64,000 nt of DNA from Hyphomicrobiaceae bacterium (GCA_030655135.1 JAURWC010000009.1:357824-421823), one strand, 5' to 3'. Numbered from the stretch's first letter, positions 45,493-54,064 are shown. The notes: generated from the sequence alone by a model not told the origin. Translations and numbers: made by a program.

Positions 45493-46382
45493 TGCGCCCC
45501 AGCCTGTCCCGCATCATCGCCACCATCGCCCTTCTGGGGTTCTGCGCACCGCACGCCACTGCGGAGCTGTGGCTGACCGGCGGCACGGGCCGACAAAACG
45601 CTGCCAACGAGACCGTGCCGCCGCCAGCACGGCCGCTACCGACACCACACAACGACGGCCTGCCACCGGAAAAAGTCGAGGCGGACGTCTCGGCGCACAA
45701 CATCGAGGTCACGGCCGGCTTCACCGGCCGCGAGATCGTCGTTTTCGGTACTGTCGATTACTCCCGTCAGCCGACCCCCGAGTCCGGCTACTACGACATC
45801 GTCGTCATCGTCGAGGGCCCGCCGGTCGCCGTCATCGCGCGTTCCAAGAGCAACGTCGGCGGCCTCTGGATCAACACCGGAGCGATGCTCTTCGACGCAG
45901 TCCCGAGCTTTTACGCCGTCTCGACCACGCGCCCGCTTGAAGAGATTGCCGACGCAAAACTCTTGAAAGAACACAGCATCGGCTTTGACTACGTACGCAT
46001 GCGCCCGCGCCAGGGCCGCGTGCCGACCTTTACGCCGGAAGATCTGAAGGCCTATCGCGAGGCCGTCGTGCGCATCAAACAACGCGATTTCCTCTATCCG
46101 CGCCAGGACTTCGGCGTCGGCTTCATTGGCCGCAGTTTGTTCCGTACGTCGATGAAGCTGCCGGCAAATGTCCCGATCAGCGCCCTGCAGGCCAATGTCT
46201 ATCTTTTTCGCGACGGCGCCCTGCTCAGCACTGTGACCGCGCCCGTAAAGCTCGAACGCCGAGGCATCGAAGCCTACATTCACCGCTTCGCCACACGCCA
46301 TTCGTTTCTATATGGCGTGCTGACCGTCATGCTGGCCATCGGCGCGGGCCTCGCTGCATCGACGATCTTCCGCCGAAGCTAG
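45492..46382 (+). CDS. TIGR02186-family membrane-anchored protein
   Basis: A 296-residue protein with a signal peptide (residues 1-25, ending ATA), a large periplasmic domain and a C-terminal membrane segment (VLTVMLAIGAGLAASTIF). The stretches VEADVSAHNIEVTAGFTGREI, VVFGTVD and FRTSMKLPANVPISALQANVYLFRDG match the TIGR02186 pattern (partly from memory). Its ATG shares one base with the TauE stop (TGATG), so the two products probably work together at the membrane. Function unknown. Confidence 0.82.
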   Translation: MRPSLSRIIATIALLGFCAPHATAELWLTGGTGRQNAANETVPPPARPLPTPHNDGLPPEKVEADVSAHNIEVTAGFTGREIVVFGTVDYSRQPTPESGYYDIVVIVEGPPVAVIARSKSNVGGLWINTGAMLFDAVPSFYAVSTTRPLEEIADAKLLKEHSIGFDYVRMRPRQGRVPTFTPEDLKAYREAVVRIKQRDFLYPRQDFGVGFIGRSLFRTSMKLPANVPISALQANVYLFRDGALLSTVTAPVKLERRGIEAYIHRFATRHSFLYGVLTVMLAIGAGLAASTIFRRS

Positions 46383-46428
46383 AGTGCTTCCGGACAAAGT
46401 GTGCAGGCGTATCCCGATAGAAGCACGA
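46379..46428. repeat. RIME-like palindromic repeat, copy A
   Basis: CTAGAGTGCTTCCGGACAAA, then GTGTGCAGGCGTATCCCG and AGAAGCAC. It matches copy B at 49862 and resembles the CTAGAGCATGATCCGGAAAA elements common between genes of Rhizobiales. It overlaps the stop of the TIGR02186 gene and faces the stop of pdeM. Confidence 0.65.
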
Positions 46429-46436
46429 CGATCGGT

Positions 46437-47159
46437 TCAGTCTTCGCGCAGCAGCCGCGTGGCAATAGGGTAAAGCCCCTCCTGGCCCATCAGCCAGATT
46501 GCCATGCCGTCGTTGCCGAACAGCGGCTCGAATGCCTCGTCGAGCACGTTCAGCCCGCCGCAGAACGTGCCGAAGGCGGGCATCACCAGCCGCAATCCAT
46601 TGCCCACGAAGCACGGCCGCCGGAACGTATGTCCGTGCATCGATACCTTCGCCGCGGGATGATAATGCCCGCCGATTTCATGCGAGACCCGGCCGGAACT
46701 CGGCTCGTGCCGGAACGTGATGCCTTCCACCGAGATTGCCGGCACGACGTGCCCGCCCAACCGTTTTGAAATGACCGGATCGTGGTTGCCCGTCACCCAG
46801 ATCCATTCGCGCTCATCCTGCAGCATGCGCAGCGTGTCATAGTCTTCCGCACCGATGCGATCCGCTCCGTTCCCATCGTGCAGGCTGTCGCCGAGCGCCA
46901 CGACCGTCTCCGGCTGCCAGCGATCGATCGCCTCGGCCAACCGCAGCAACGTGGCTTTTGTGTCGTACGGAGGTAGCAGCTGCCCGCGCCGCGCAAACGA
47001 CGATCCCTTCTCCAGATGCAGATCCGAAACGATCAGTGCGCGCTCGGCCGGCCAGTACAGCGCGCCTGAAACGCAGGCGTGAAATGTCTTGCCGCATAGC
47101 GAGACGGGATGATCATTGAAGTCGCCGGCGTCGTATCTTTCCGGCTTGAGCCCGTACAT
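46437..47159 (-). CDS. pdeM: ligase-associated DNA damage response endonuclease PdeM
   Basis: Metallophosphoesterase of 240 residues with all metal-binding motifs: SDLHLEKG (residue about 46), GDSLHDG, GNHDP and GHYHP/MHGHTF. This set and the N-terminal domain fit PdeM, predicted nuclease of the Lhr/ligase DNA-repair module. Its ATG lies inside the end of lhr (47 bases overlap), so the two are translationally coupled. The DNA ligase and exonuclease usually in the same operon are not present. Confidence 0.9.
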   Translation of the reverse strand: MYGLKPERYDAGDFNDHPVSLCGKTFHACVSGALYWPAERALIVSDLHLEKGSSFARRGQLLPPYDTKATLLRLAEAIDRWQPETVVALGDSLHDGNGADRIGAEDYDTLRMLQDEREWIWVTGNHDPVISKRLGGHVVPAISVEGITFRHEPSSGRVSHEIGGHYHPAAKVSMHGHTFRRPCFVGNGLRLVMPAFGTFCGGLNVLDEAFEPLFGNDGMAIWLMGQEGLYPIATRLLRED

Positions 47160-49746
47160 CGCCATCCGCGTTTGTTTCCCCGCTGCGTGATGAGGCTTCC
47201 GCGACCAACTCCGCCGCCGCCTCCCTCAGTAAGTCTTCCCGCGCGCTGCCCGCGACGGGCTCGATGCCGATTTCCAGAAGAATCGGTATCGCCAGCGGCG
47301 AGACGCGCGGCAACGATTGATGCCTGATTCGCCCGCGAATTCGGCGCAAGAAGTCGCCCAGCCGCCCGATATCCAACAGTCCAGTCGCAGCATCCGCCCG
47401 CGCCGCCTCCAACAAGACATGCTCGGGATCGTAGCGCCGCAGCACATCGTAGATCAGGTCGGTGGACATCGTCACCTGCCGTCCGGACTTTTCCCGTCCC
47501 GGATGGCGCCGCTCGATCAGTCCCGCAATCACGGCGACATGGCGGAAGGTGCGCTTCATCAGCAAGCTCTCGTCGAGCCAAGCTTCGAGATCGTCGCCCA
47601 GCATGTCCTCTTCGAACAAATGGGCCAGATCGAGGCGTCCGCTCTCGATCATGTGAGACAGATCGCCCAGTCCCCAGACGGCCAGTCCGTAGTCGTTGGC
47701 CACGAACCCGAGCGGCCGCGCCTTCATCCGCTCCAGCCGCCGGGTCAGCAGCATGCCAAGTGTTTGATGCGCCAGCCGCCCCTCGAATGGGTAAGCAACG
47801 AGATAGTGCCGCATCGACCGTGGAAACGTCTCGACCAGCACTTCAGCGGGTCCCGGAATGACCGACTTCTCCTGCTGCAACGTCAGCCACTCACACACCG
47901 GCGTCGGAAGCAGCTTCCAGCTTGATGTGTCGGCCAGCATGTTGCGCACGCGCTGCGCCAGATGCGTCGATAGCGGAAACTTGCCACCCGCATAGCTCGG
48001 CACCATCGGATCGTCCACATTCGCGCGCGACACGAATGCTTCCGTCTCGCGCATGCCTTCAAAGCGCAGAACCTCGCCCGCGAAGGCGAACGTATCGCCT
48101 GGCTTCAACTGCTCTATGAAATACTCTTCCAGTTCCCCCAACACGCGGCCGCCCATTACCGCCCCCGCACCGGCACTGCCTGGTGCCGATGGCCTGCGGC
48201 GCCGCGCCAGCCGCACCTTGATCATCGGGCTTTCGACGATCGTGCCGGCATTAAGCCGGTATTGCTGCACGAACCGCGGATGCGCCACGCGCAACTTGCC
48301 ATCCGGCATCTCGCGCAGCTTGGCAAAGCGGTCGTAGGTCTTCAGCGCGTAGCCACCGGTCGCCACGAAGTCGACGGCGCGATCGAACAGCGCCCGCGTC
48401 AGCCCTGCATACGGCAGCGCCGAGACCACCTCGCGATAAAGCTCTGCGGGATCGAACGGCGCTTGACACGCCATGCCCATCACATGCTGCGCCAGCACAT
48501 CGAGCGCGCCGGTCCGGTTCAGCGCCACATCCTGCTCGCCCGCGTAGGCAGCATCCATCGCCGCGCGGCACTCCAGCACCTCGAACCGGTTCGATGGCAC
48601 CAGCAGCGCTTGCGATGGCTCATCCAGCCGATGGTTCGCACGCCCGATGCGCTGCGCCAGCCGGCTCGCGCCCTTGGGCGCTCCGACGTGAATGACGAGA
48701 TCGACATCGCCCCAGTCGATGCCGAGGTCCAACGTCGACGTGCATACCACCGCACGCAGCTTTCCCGCCGCCATCGCCGCCTCGACTTTGCGGCGTTGCA
48801 TCTGGTCGAGTGACCCGTGATGCAGCGCGATCGGCAGGCTGTCCTCGTTCACCCCCCACAGTTCGCGGAACACCAGCTCCGCCTGCATGCGCGTGTTGAC
48901 GAACACCAGCGACAGCTTGTGCCGCCCGATCGCCTCGTAGATGCTGGGGATCGCATAGCGCGCCAGATGCCCCGACCACGGTGTCGGGGTCTCCAGTTCC
49001 AGGATCTCGATCTTCGGCTTCGCCCCGCCCTTGGCCACCACGAGGTCCGCCAGCACGATGCGATCCTGCCCCGACGGCTGCGCCTGCAGGTAGGCGCGCA
49101 ATTCCGATGGCCGCGCCACCGTGGCCGACAGCCCGATGGACAGCAGCTGCGGCGCGAATGTGCGCAGCCGCGCCACATCGAGTGCAAGCAAATCGCCCCG
49201 CTTCGAGGCGGCAAGCGCGTGCAGCTCATCGAGGATGAGCGTGTCGAGATCGGCAAACAGATACGGCGCATCGGGATGGCTGAGCATCAGCGCCACTTGC
49301 TCCGGCGTCGTCAGCAAAATGTGCGGCGGCTTCTCGCGTTGCCGCGCGCGCCGCGCCGCCGACGTATCGCCCGTTCGCGTCTCCGTCTTGATGGGCAACC
49401 GCATCTCGCCGATCGGCGTCTCGAGATTGCGCGCGATGTCCGTCGTCAGCGCCTTCAGCGGCGAGATGTAAAGCGTGTGCAGTCCGGCTCCCTGCCGCGG
49501 TCTGTTCGCCTCCGCGAGCTTGACGAGGCTCGGCAAGAACCCCGCGAGCGTCTTGCCCGCCCCGGTGGGCGCAATCAGCAACGTCGAGCGGCCTGACTGT
49601 GCCTTGGCCAGCAGCGCCAGCTGATGCTCGCGCGGCGCCCAACCACGTGTGTCGAACCACTGGGCGAACCGCGGCGGCAATAGCAGTCGCGACGGCACCG
49701 CCGGCCGGCTCCTGCTCTCCCCGTCCGGCTTGACGCGACGCGACAT
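47113..49746 (-). CDS. ligase-associated DNA damage response DEXH-box helicase (Lhr-type)
   Basis: ATP-dependent 3'-5' helicase of 877 residues. Motif I is APTGAGKTLAGFLPSL, motif II LDELHALAASKRGDLLA (DELH), motif III LSATV, motif IV-VI region CTSTLDLGIDWGDVDLVIHVGAPKG(A) cut here, and QRIGRANHRLDEPSQ. The C-terminal half has the Lhr winged-helix and DUF4145-like region (YFIEQLKPGDTFAFAGEVL). The ATG at 49746 follows GGAAGTGGA; upstream in-frame sequence is not family-like. Paired with pdeM. Confidence 0.92.
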   Translation of the reverse strand: MSRRVKPDGESRSRPAVPSRLLLPPRFAQWFDTRGWAPREHQLALLAKAQSGRSTLLIAPTGAGKTLAGFLPSLVKLAEANRPRQGAGLHTLYISPLKALTTDIARNLETPIGEMRLPIKTETRTGDTSAARRARQREKPPHILLTTPEQVALMLSHPDAPYLFADLDTLILDELHALAASKRGDLLALDVARLRTFAPQLLSIGLSATVARPSELRAYLQAQPSGQDRIVLADLVVAKGGAKPKIEILELETPTPWSGHLARYAIPSIYEAIGRHKLSLVFVNTRMQAELVFRELWGVNEDSLPIALHHGSLDQMQRRKVEAAMAAGKLRAVVCTSTLDLGIDWGDVDLVIHVGAPKGASRLAQRIGRANHRLDEPSQALLVPSNRFEVLECRAAMDAAYAGEQDVALNRTGALDVLAQHVMGMACQAPFDPAELYREVVSALPYAGLTRALFDRAVDFVATGGYALKTYDRFAKLREMPDGKLRVAHPRFVQQYRLNAGTIVESPMIKVRLARRRRPSAPGSAGAGAVMGGRVLGELEEYFIEQLKPGDTFAFAGEVLRFEGMRETEAFVSRANVDDPMVPSYAGGKFPLSTHLAQRVRNMLADTSSWKLLPTPVCEWLTLQQEKSVIPGPAEVLVETFPRSMRHYLVAYPFEGRLAHQTLGMLLTRRLERMKARPLGFVANDYGLAVWGLGDLSHMIESGRLDLAHLFEEDMLGDDLEAWLDESLLMKRTFRHVAVIAGLIERRHPGREKSGRQVTMSTDLIYDVLRRYDPEHVLLEAARADAATGLLDIGRLGDFLRRIRGRIRHQSLPRVSPLAIPILLEIGIEPVAGSAREDLLREAAAELVAEASSRSGETNADGDVRAQAGKIRRRRLQ

Positions 49747-49861
49747 TCCACTTCCGCCGATTACACACTCCCCGGCCTTGCGCAGCCGGGGCACGATACG
49801 CATTTTGTTGTCCGCTTCTATGCTAGTGCGGAACAAACGCCGCACAAACCTTCGCGGTTCG

Positions 49862-49909
49862 CTAGAGTGCTTCCGGAAAAGTGCGCAGCGGTTTTCCGAA
49901 AAGACGCAC
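49862..49909. repeat. RIME-like palindromic repeat, copy B
   Basis: CTAGAGTGCTTCCGGAAAAG, then TGCGCAGCGGTTTTCCG and AAAAGACGCAC. CCGGAAAA and TTTTCCG are inverted arms. Same family as the element at 46379; a fragment (CTAGAGCATGTTTCCGG on the minus strand) also lies at about 16526-16542. Confidence 0.7.
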
Positions 49910-49945
49910 AATAAACAACGAGCATGTTATGGAGCGCCTAACGTC

Positions 49946-50224
49946 ATGGACAGCAAGACCATCTTCGGCGGTAATCCGCTCGGCGTCATCATCCGCCTCG
50001 TGCTGCTGTCCATCGCCGTCGGCATCGTTCTCAGCGTCCTGGGCATCACGCCCCAGAACTTCCTGGAACGCCTGAACACCATCATCACCAACATCTACAA
50101 TCTCGGCTTTGACGCCTTCGAGTCGATCCTCGGCTATCTGCTGCTGGGCGCGATGGTGGTCATACCCATCTGGCTGGTAATGCGCCTGGCCTCGGCCCGC
50201 AAAAGCCGGCCGCCGGAGAGCTAA
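49946..50224 (+). CDS. DUF6460 small membrane protein
   Basis: A 92-residue protein with two membrane segments (IRLVLLSIAVGIVLSVLGI, residues about 15-33, and ILGYLLLGAMVVIPIWLVM, about 63-81). The intervening GITPQNFLERLNTIITNIY matches the small alphaproteobacterial family DUF6460. The ATG at 49946 begins MDSKTIFGGNPLGV. It is divergent from lhr across a repeat-containing gap and convergent with accA. Function unknown. Confidence 0.77.
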   Translation: MDSKTIFGGNPLGVIIRLVLLSIAVGIVLSVLGITPQNFLERLNTIITNIYNLGFDAFESILGYLLLGAMVVIPIWLVMRLASARKSRPPES

Positions 50225-50236
50225 GACGGCCGCGAA

Positions 50237-51208
50237 TTACAGACTGCGGCCGAGCGCCAGGAAGCGCTCGTGACGCTGCTGCTTGATCTGCTCTGGCGTT
50301 TTGTTGGCAAACTCGCTGAGCGACTTGGCGATCGCATCGCCGCACGCCGCAATCACCGCCGCACGATCACGATGCGCCCCGCCCACCGGCTCGCGAATGA
50401 TCACGTCGATGACGCCGAGGTCTTCCAGATCCTGCGCCGTGATCTTCATGTTCGTCGCAGCATCGATGGCCTTGGCGCTGTCGCGCCACAAGATCGACGC
50501 CGCCGCCTCCGGCGAGGCGACCGTATAGATCGCGTGTTCCAGCATCAGAATGCGGTTCGCGCTGGCAATCCCGACAGCACCGCCCGAACCACCCTCGCCG
50601 ATCACCACCGCAATCAACGGCACGCCGAGGCCGAGGCAGCAGTCCGTCGAGCGCGCGATCGCCTCTGCCTGCCCGCGTTCTTCCGCGCCGATGCCGGGAT
50701 AGGCACCCGCCGTATCGACCAGGCTGATGACGGGCAGCCCGAATTTGTTCGCCAGCTCCATCAGGCGCACGGCTTTCCGGTAGCCCTCGGGCTTGGCCAT
50801 GCCGAAGTTGTGGCGGATGCGGCTCTCCGTATCGGAGCCCTTCTCGTGGCCAATGACCATGACCGGCCGTCCGCGGAAGCGGCCGATGCCGCCCATGATC
50901 GCCTCGTCCTCGCCGAAGTAGCGGTCGCCAGCCATCGGCGTGAAATCTTCAATGAGCTCGCGCACGTAGTCGAGGCAGTGCGGCCGTTCCGGATGCCGGG
51001 CGACCTGTGTCTTCTGCCACGGCGTCAGCTTGGAGTAGGTATCGACCAGCGCCGTCTTGGCCTTTTGCTCGAGCTTGCGTACTTCCTCGGAAATCTGCAT
51101 GCCGTCGCCGTCGCCGATCGAGCGCAACTCGGCCACCTTGCCTTCGAGTTCAGCGATCGGCTTCTCGAAATCGAGGTAGGTGCGGACGGTGATGTTACGC
51201 TGTTCCAA
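50237..51208 (-). CDS. accA: acetyl-CoA carboxylase carboxyltransferase subunit alpha
   Basis: Carboxyltransferase subunit of acetyl-CoA carboxylase, first step of fatty-acid synthesis. The 323-residue protein has the family start YLDFEKPIAELEGKVAELR, HPERPHCLDYVRELIEDF, GRFRGRPVMVIGHEKG, GTDTESRIRHNFGM-like and the oxyanion region EGGSGGAVGIASANRILMLEHAIY. The start is a TTG (51208) with GAGG eight bases before it; the first ATG is at about residue 37, inside the conserved part, so the TTG is required. Convergent with the DUF6460 gene. Confidence 0.95.
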   Translation of the reverse strand: MEQRNITVRTYLDFEKPIAELEGKVAELRSIGDGDGMQISEEVRKLEQKAKTALVDTYSKLTPWQKTQVARHPERPHCLDYVRELIEDFTPMAGDRYFGEDEAIMGGIGRFRGRPVMVIGHEKGSDTESRIRHNFGMAKPEGYRKAVRLMELANKFGLPVISLVDTAGAYPGIGAEERGQAEAIARSTDCCLGLGVPLIAVVIGEGGSGGAVGIASANRILMLEHAIYTVASPEAAASILWRDSAKAIDAATNMKITAQDLEDLGVIDVIIREPVGGAHRDRAAVIAACGDAIAKSLSEFANKTPEQIKQQRHERFLALGRSL

Positions 51209-51323
51209 TCGGAAGCCTCATCGGTCTTGGACACCCATTAATGTGGGCGCCGCGGGCGGGGCGGCAATGCGCGGGCCCCAATGGTTGCGCGGACATTCGC
51301 GCTTGCGAGATGGAGTGTCAAGG

Positions 51324-51634
51324 CGCGGGCGCCGCTGATGCTAGGCAGCCCGGCTGCGGGGTTGCCGGATGCTGTGCAGCAGGGCCGCTGCCCCGCGCCC
51401 CGCCCGGGGGACACCCCCGGATGCCCGATTTTTGCGAGGCTTGAGGATACCGCTGTGGGGCTTGTGCATGGCGCGTCCTGGCAATGCAATTGGAGCTGCA
51501 ACTCCATGATCCAGATACGCGCTTGGCGGCCGGCTCCCCGCAGGGGAGTCGCCAAGCGCAAACAATAATGCACGGGCGCGGGCGCCGGTGGGCAGCTTGC
51601 TGGGTAGTGGGGATGCCGCTCAGCGGCGCCCGCG
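51324..51634. mobile_element. MITE-like segment with 15-bp terminal inverted repeats
   Basis: Perfect 15-bp inverted ends at 51324-51338 and 51620-51634 enclose non-coding, hairpin-rich DNA. No clear target duplication is seen; GTCA (left flank) and TGAC (right flank) extend the symmetry instead. It could be a non-autonomous element, or a structured RNA whose ends pair. No transposase is present. Confidence 0.35.
51519..51559. other. strong hairpin inside the non-coding segment
   Basis: Perfect 10-bp outer stem GCGCTTGGCG / CGCCAAGCGC with a second stem GCTCCCC / GGGGAGT and a GCA loop. Followed on the plus strand by AAACAATAATG. It is the most stable fold of the segment and could belong to an RNA. 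Confidence 0.5.
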
Positions 51635-52193
51635 TGACGGCGATTTCGGATCCTGCCTGCATTTCTCCCGCGCCTTCGGTGCCGTTGGCCTTGTTCAGGT
51701 TGCCAGCGTAGCGGGGTTAGCCCCTGTGGCGGACGCGGTCGGCCATACCGTTTACCGGCACCCTTCCGCGACGAGCAAGCGACGAACCTCCCGGAGTTCC
51801 GCCTTCCGACGGGCGTCTCTTCCGGGCGCCGTGTTCCTCCCACGCTGCCGGACGGATCGATCGCGCCCCGTGCTCGGAAGGAACATTGAGAAGGATACGG
51901 GAGGCGGGGAAGGCGGGGATAAAGTTGGAGTGAAAGAATTGTGATTGATCACACTGTTGCATTGGGAATGGCTCGGCAATTAGTTCTGCCAGTGCTGGAA
52001 TGTCGACATCGGGAGCGCGAATGTCGGCGGCCCATGCCATCATTTGCTGTTAGTCCGGGTGTGCGCTAAGCGCGCGTGCGCGAATGACCAAATAGGGATT
52101 GTAAATCAGCGTAAGTATCTTTGACTCCAGTGCTTTTCAGGTCAAAGCGAAAAGGATGTCGCAGAGCCGGATGAGGCGCGTCAGGTGGTCGCC

Positions 52194-52523
52194 TCACCGG
52201 TTCGACCGCACGATCGCTTCAGCCTGAATCACTGCCAGTTCCAGCTGCTCGTGCGTCATGCCGCTCGCGGCGGTGACCAGCCGATCCAGCAGCGCCACAA
52301 CTTTTGCCGGCCCATCTGTGCGCGTGGAAACGCCGAGCAGCCAGTTCGGCGTCGTGCCCAAGGCTTTTGCGATCGCTTTCAGCGTCATCAGGTCCGGCTC
52401 GCTGCGCCCTGAAGTGTAGTGGGCGAACCTACGCTCGTCCAAGCCGGCACGTCTGGCAGCTTCGGCATTGGAGATGCCGAGCTGCTTTGCCCGTTCCCGC
52501 AGCCGTTTCGCCAGGATGTCCAT
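52194..52523 (-). CDS. XRE-family helix-turn-helix regulator
   Basis: A 109-residue Cro/CI-type repressor. The helix-turn-helix spans about residues 5-60 (LRERAKQLGISNAEAARRAG; LDERRFAHYTSGRSEPDLMT), followed by KAIAKALGTTPNWLLG. The C-terminal part is a short helical region (HEQLELAVIQAEAIVRS) that may dimerise. A 6-3-6 palindrome overlaps its translation start, suggesting autoregulation. It is divergent from a frameshifted small gene, a phage-like layout. Confidence 0.87.
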   Translation of the reverse strand: MDILAKRLRERAKQLGISNAEAARRAGLDERRFAHYTSGRSEPDLMTLKAIAKALGTTPNWLLGVSTRTDGPAKVVALLDRLVTAASGMTHEQLELAVIQAEAIVRSNR

Positions 52524-52524
52524 A

Positions 52525-52539
52525 GGAACAATCTGTTCC
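52525..52539. promoter_or_regulatory. palindromic operator at the XRE gene start
   Basis: Perfect inverted repeat GGAACA-ATC-TGTTCC, two bases upstream of the XRE ATG. A second palindrome, GAACAGTTC, lies at 52562 and a half-site AAGAACAG at 52581. Three spaced sites between divergent genes suit a Cro/CI-type repressor. Binding is inferred. Confidence 0.6.
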
Positions 52540-52609
52540 GTAGGGACACCGATTCGGCTATGAACAGTTCCTGTGGTGGTAAGAACAGACTGTAGATGCA
52601 GGATCGCTT

Positions 52610-52907
52610 ATGCGGGATGCAGTTCTGTGGATCTTGATGGGCCTCGCGTTGCTTCCAATTTGGGGGCCGCTGGTCTTTCTTTGTTTGGCATTTCGCCATA
52701 GCCCCCCGGCTCATTCCCGGGTGGAAGATCGCCGACGTCACGCATCAGCTCATCGCCGAACACGGGAAACGCGCGGAGGACGTCGCGTTCGTTGAGCACG
52801 ACGCGGCATGGCGGCGGTCGGATGCGGCCGGACAGGGGAAGTGGTGGCGCGTGCGGCGTGAGTTGCAGCGGCGTTACGCTTGCGGTGCGTGGGAGGGGCC
52901 GGATTGA
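52610..52907 (+). pseudogene. small membrane-anchored protein gene with frameshift in a C6 run
   Basis: From the ATG at 52610 one frame encodes MRDAVLWILMGLALLPIWGP and a hydrophobic helix, then turns into arginine-rich noise after FRHS. From the run of six C at 52703-52708, the +1 frame reads RLIPGWKIADVTHQLIAEHG, then KRAEDVAFVEHDAAWRRSD and KWWRVRRELQRRYA to a TGA at 52905. That second half has no start codon of its own and looks like a small DUF6961-type protein. Removal of one C would give a single gene of about 98 residues. It may be a decayed gene, a sequencing error or a slippage product. Confidence 0.45.
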
Positions 52908-52923
52908 GGATCGCGGTTCTCGC

Positions 52924-53322
52924 TCACCCCGCCCCGTACTCCCCATCCCCCACCTTCTCCATCCAATCCACCGTCTTGCCATCCAGCGCCTCCTGGATCG
53001 CGATATGCGTCATGGCCGTCGTCGCGGTGGCGCCGTGCCAATGCTTTTCGCCCGGTGGAAACCAGACGACGTCACCGGGACGGATCTGCTCGATGGGGCC
53101 GCCCTCGCGTTGCGCGAGACCGCAACCGGCGGTGACGATCAGCGTCTGTCCGAGCGGGTGCGTGTGCCAGGCCGTGCGGGCACCGGGCTCGAACGTGACG
53201 CTGGCGCCGACCACGCGCGCAGGCGCACTCGCCTGGAACAGCGGGTCGATGCGCACGGCGCCGGTGAACCAGTCGGCCGGGCCCTTGCCCGAAGGCTGCG
53301 AACCGCTGCGTTTGATGTCCAT
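52924..53322 (-). CDS. cupin-domain protein (mandelonitrile-lyase/carboxymuconolactone-type)
   Basis: A 132-residue single cupin barrel. Metal ligands are visible as [20 protein letters not shown] (H53, H55, Q59) and GEKHWHGA (H94), with [16 protein letters not shown] typical of the cupins related to (R)-mandelonitrile lyase. The substrate is unknown. The gene lies alone in the accessory insertion; start ATG at 53322 begins [20 protein letters not shown]. Confidence 0.86.
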   Translation of the reverse strand: MDIKRSGSQPSGKGPADWFTGAVRIDPLFQASAPARVVGASVTFEPGARTAWHTHPLGQTLIVTAGCGLAQREGGPIEQIRPGDVVWFPPGEKHWHGATATTAMTHIAIQEALDGKTVDWMEKVGDGEYGAG

Positions 53323-53440
53323 ACGGCGTCCCTCCGCACTCGTGACGCGCGACGCGCGAGTGACGTGGACGAGCTTACAGCCAATGCGCCCTACTTAGTG
53401 GACAATTGAGAATGGGCGTGGCGAGGGATTGCCGGTAGCG

Positions 53441-54064
53441 CTAGCCGGCGTCATCCGCCTTCTTGACTTCCGCCCAACTCGCGCTCGACAGTTTGTGATA
53501 CTGGTCAGAGAGCGCACGACCGACTACGTGCTCGGGAATGTCCAGCCGTTCCGCGATTTTGAACAGCGTCGTCGCACCACTATCAATCAGGGCCTTGTCT
53601 GCCACCCGCAGCTCAAACGGAAACAGCAGTTCGATCGCGACGTAATACGCGAGGTTTTCCGCCAGCAAAGCCGGAGTCGGCTGCGGTGGGATGCCGAAGA
53701 CAGGCTGTGCCTGTAGCACCATCTCCTCAATGAGCGCGACCACGTCCTCCGTCTTGTTGTCGGCGTTGCGGACAACAACATGGCCCAGCTCTTTTACGAT
53801 GGTGAATCGTGTCTCGGCCAAGTTCATTTCGGAGTTCAAGAGGATTTTTACGCGCCCCTCCCAAAATTCGATGTGGCCTTTCCAAGTGTTCGAGCGGAGT
53901 GGTACCAGCGTATACTCAACGCGTTGCAGGCTGTACACATGGCTGATCGCGTAAGCGACGTCGTCTCGCGAGACCGGGATTTTGTCCGGCGCAAGGCAGT
54001 ATTGGTTAATGCCGTCGCGGACCTGACGGATCTCGCGAAAAATGCTGACAATATCTTTGCTCAT
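53441..54064 (-). CDS. ImmA/IrrE-family protein with altered zinc motif
   Basis: A 207-residue protein resembling ImmA/IrrE metallopeptidases, which cleave phage-type repressors in mobile elements. The domain (about 40-150) has RVKILLNSEMNLAETRFTIV, then KELGHVVV where HExxH normally occurs: K91 replaces the first zinc-binding His, while E92 and H95 remain. ENLAYYVAIELLFPFEL supplies the usual third-ligand helix. It is probably inactive as a protease, or binds metal differently. It lies near an XRE repressor, the usual partner, but two genes away. Confidence 0.72.
   Translation of the reverse strand: MSKDIVSIFREIRQVRDGINQYCLAPDKIPVSRDDVAYAISHVYSLQRVEYTLVPLRSNTWKGHIEFWEGRVKILLNSEMNLAETRFTIVKELGHVVVRNADNKTEDVVALIEEMVLQAQPVFGIPPQPTPALLAENLAYYVAIELLFPFELRVADKALIDSGATTLFKIAERLDIPEHVVGRALSDQYHKLSSASWAEVKKADDAG

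Larger units (their letters stand above)
51209..52193. other. 985-base non-coding region upstream of accA
   Basis: No convincing coding frame on either strand; all long frames are GC-rich noise. A segment of 311 bases (51324-51634) is bounded by 15-bp perfect inverted repeats CGCGGGCGCCGCTGA / TCAGCGGCGCCCGCG and contains several strong hairpins. Just inside its right end (51575) the sequence GGCGCGGGCGCCG of the left end is repeated directly. The second half (51640-52190) falls gradually in GC and holds no visible feature apart from a TGATTGATCA-like palindrome near 51942. Confidence 0.5.

Noticed and set aside
51300..51660. RNase P RNA, tmRNA, SRP RNA or 6S RNA
   Set aside because: None of the conserved core motifs (such as GAGGAAAGUCC of RNase P RNA) could be found on either strand.
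51238..51843. Several 60-200 codon frames in the region upstream of accA
   Set aside because: Composition is typical of non-coding GC-rich DNA and no frame has a credible start or domain.
52525..52539. LexA box reading of GGAACAATCTGTTCC
   Set aside because: Alphaproteobacterial LexA binds direct GTTC-N7-GTTC repeats; the spacing and symmetry here fit an XRE operator better.
52388..52741. Minus-strand frame of 117 codons covering the XRE promoter
   Set aside because: It overlaps the XRE gene in another frame and has no supporting features.
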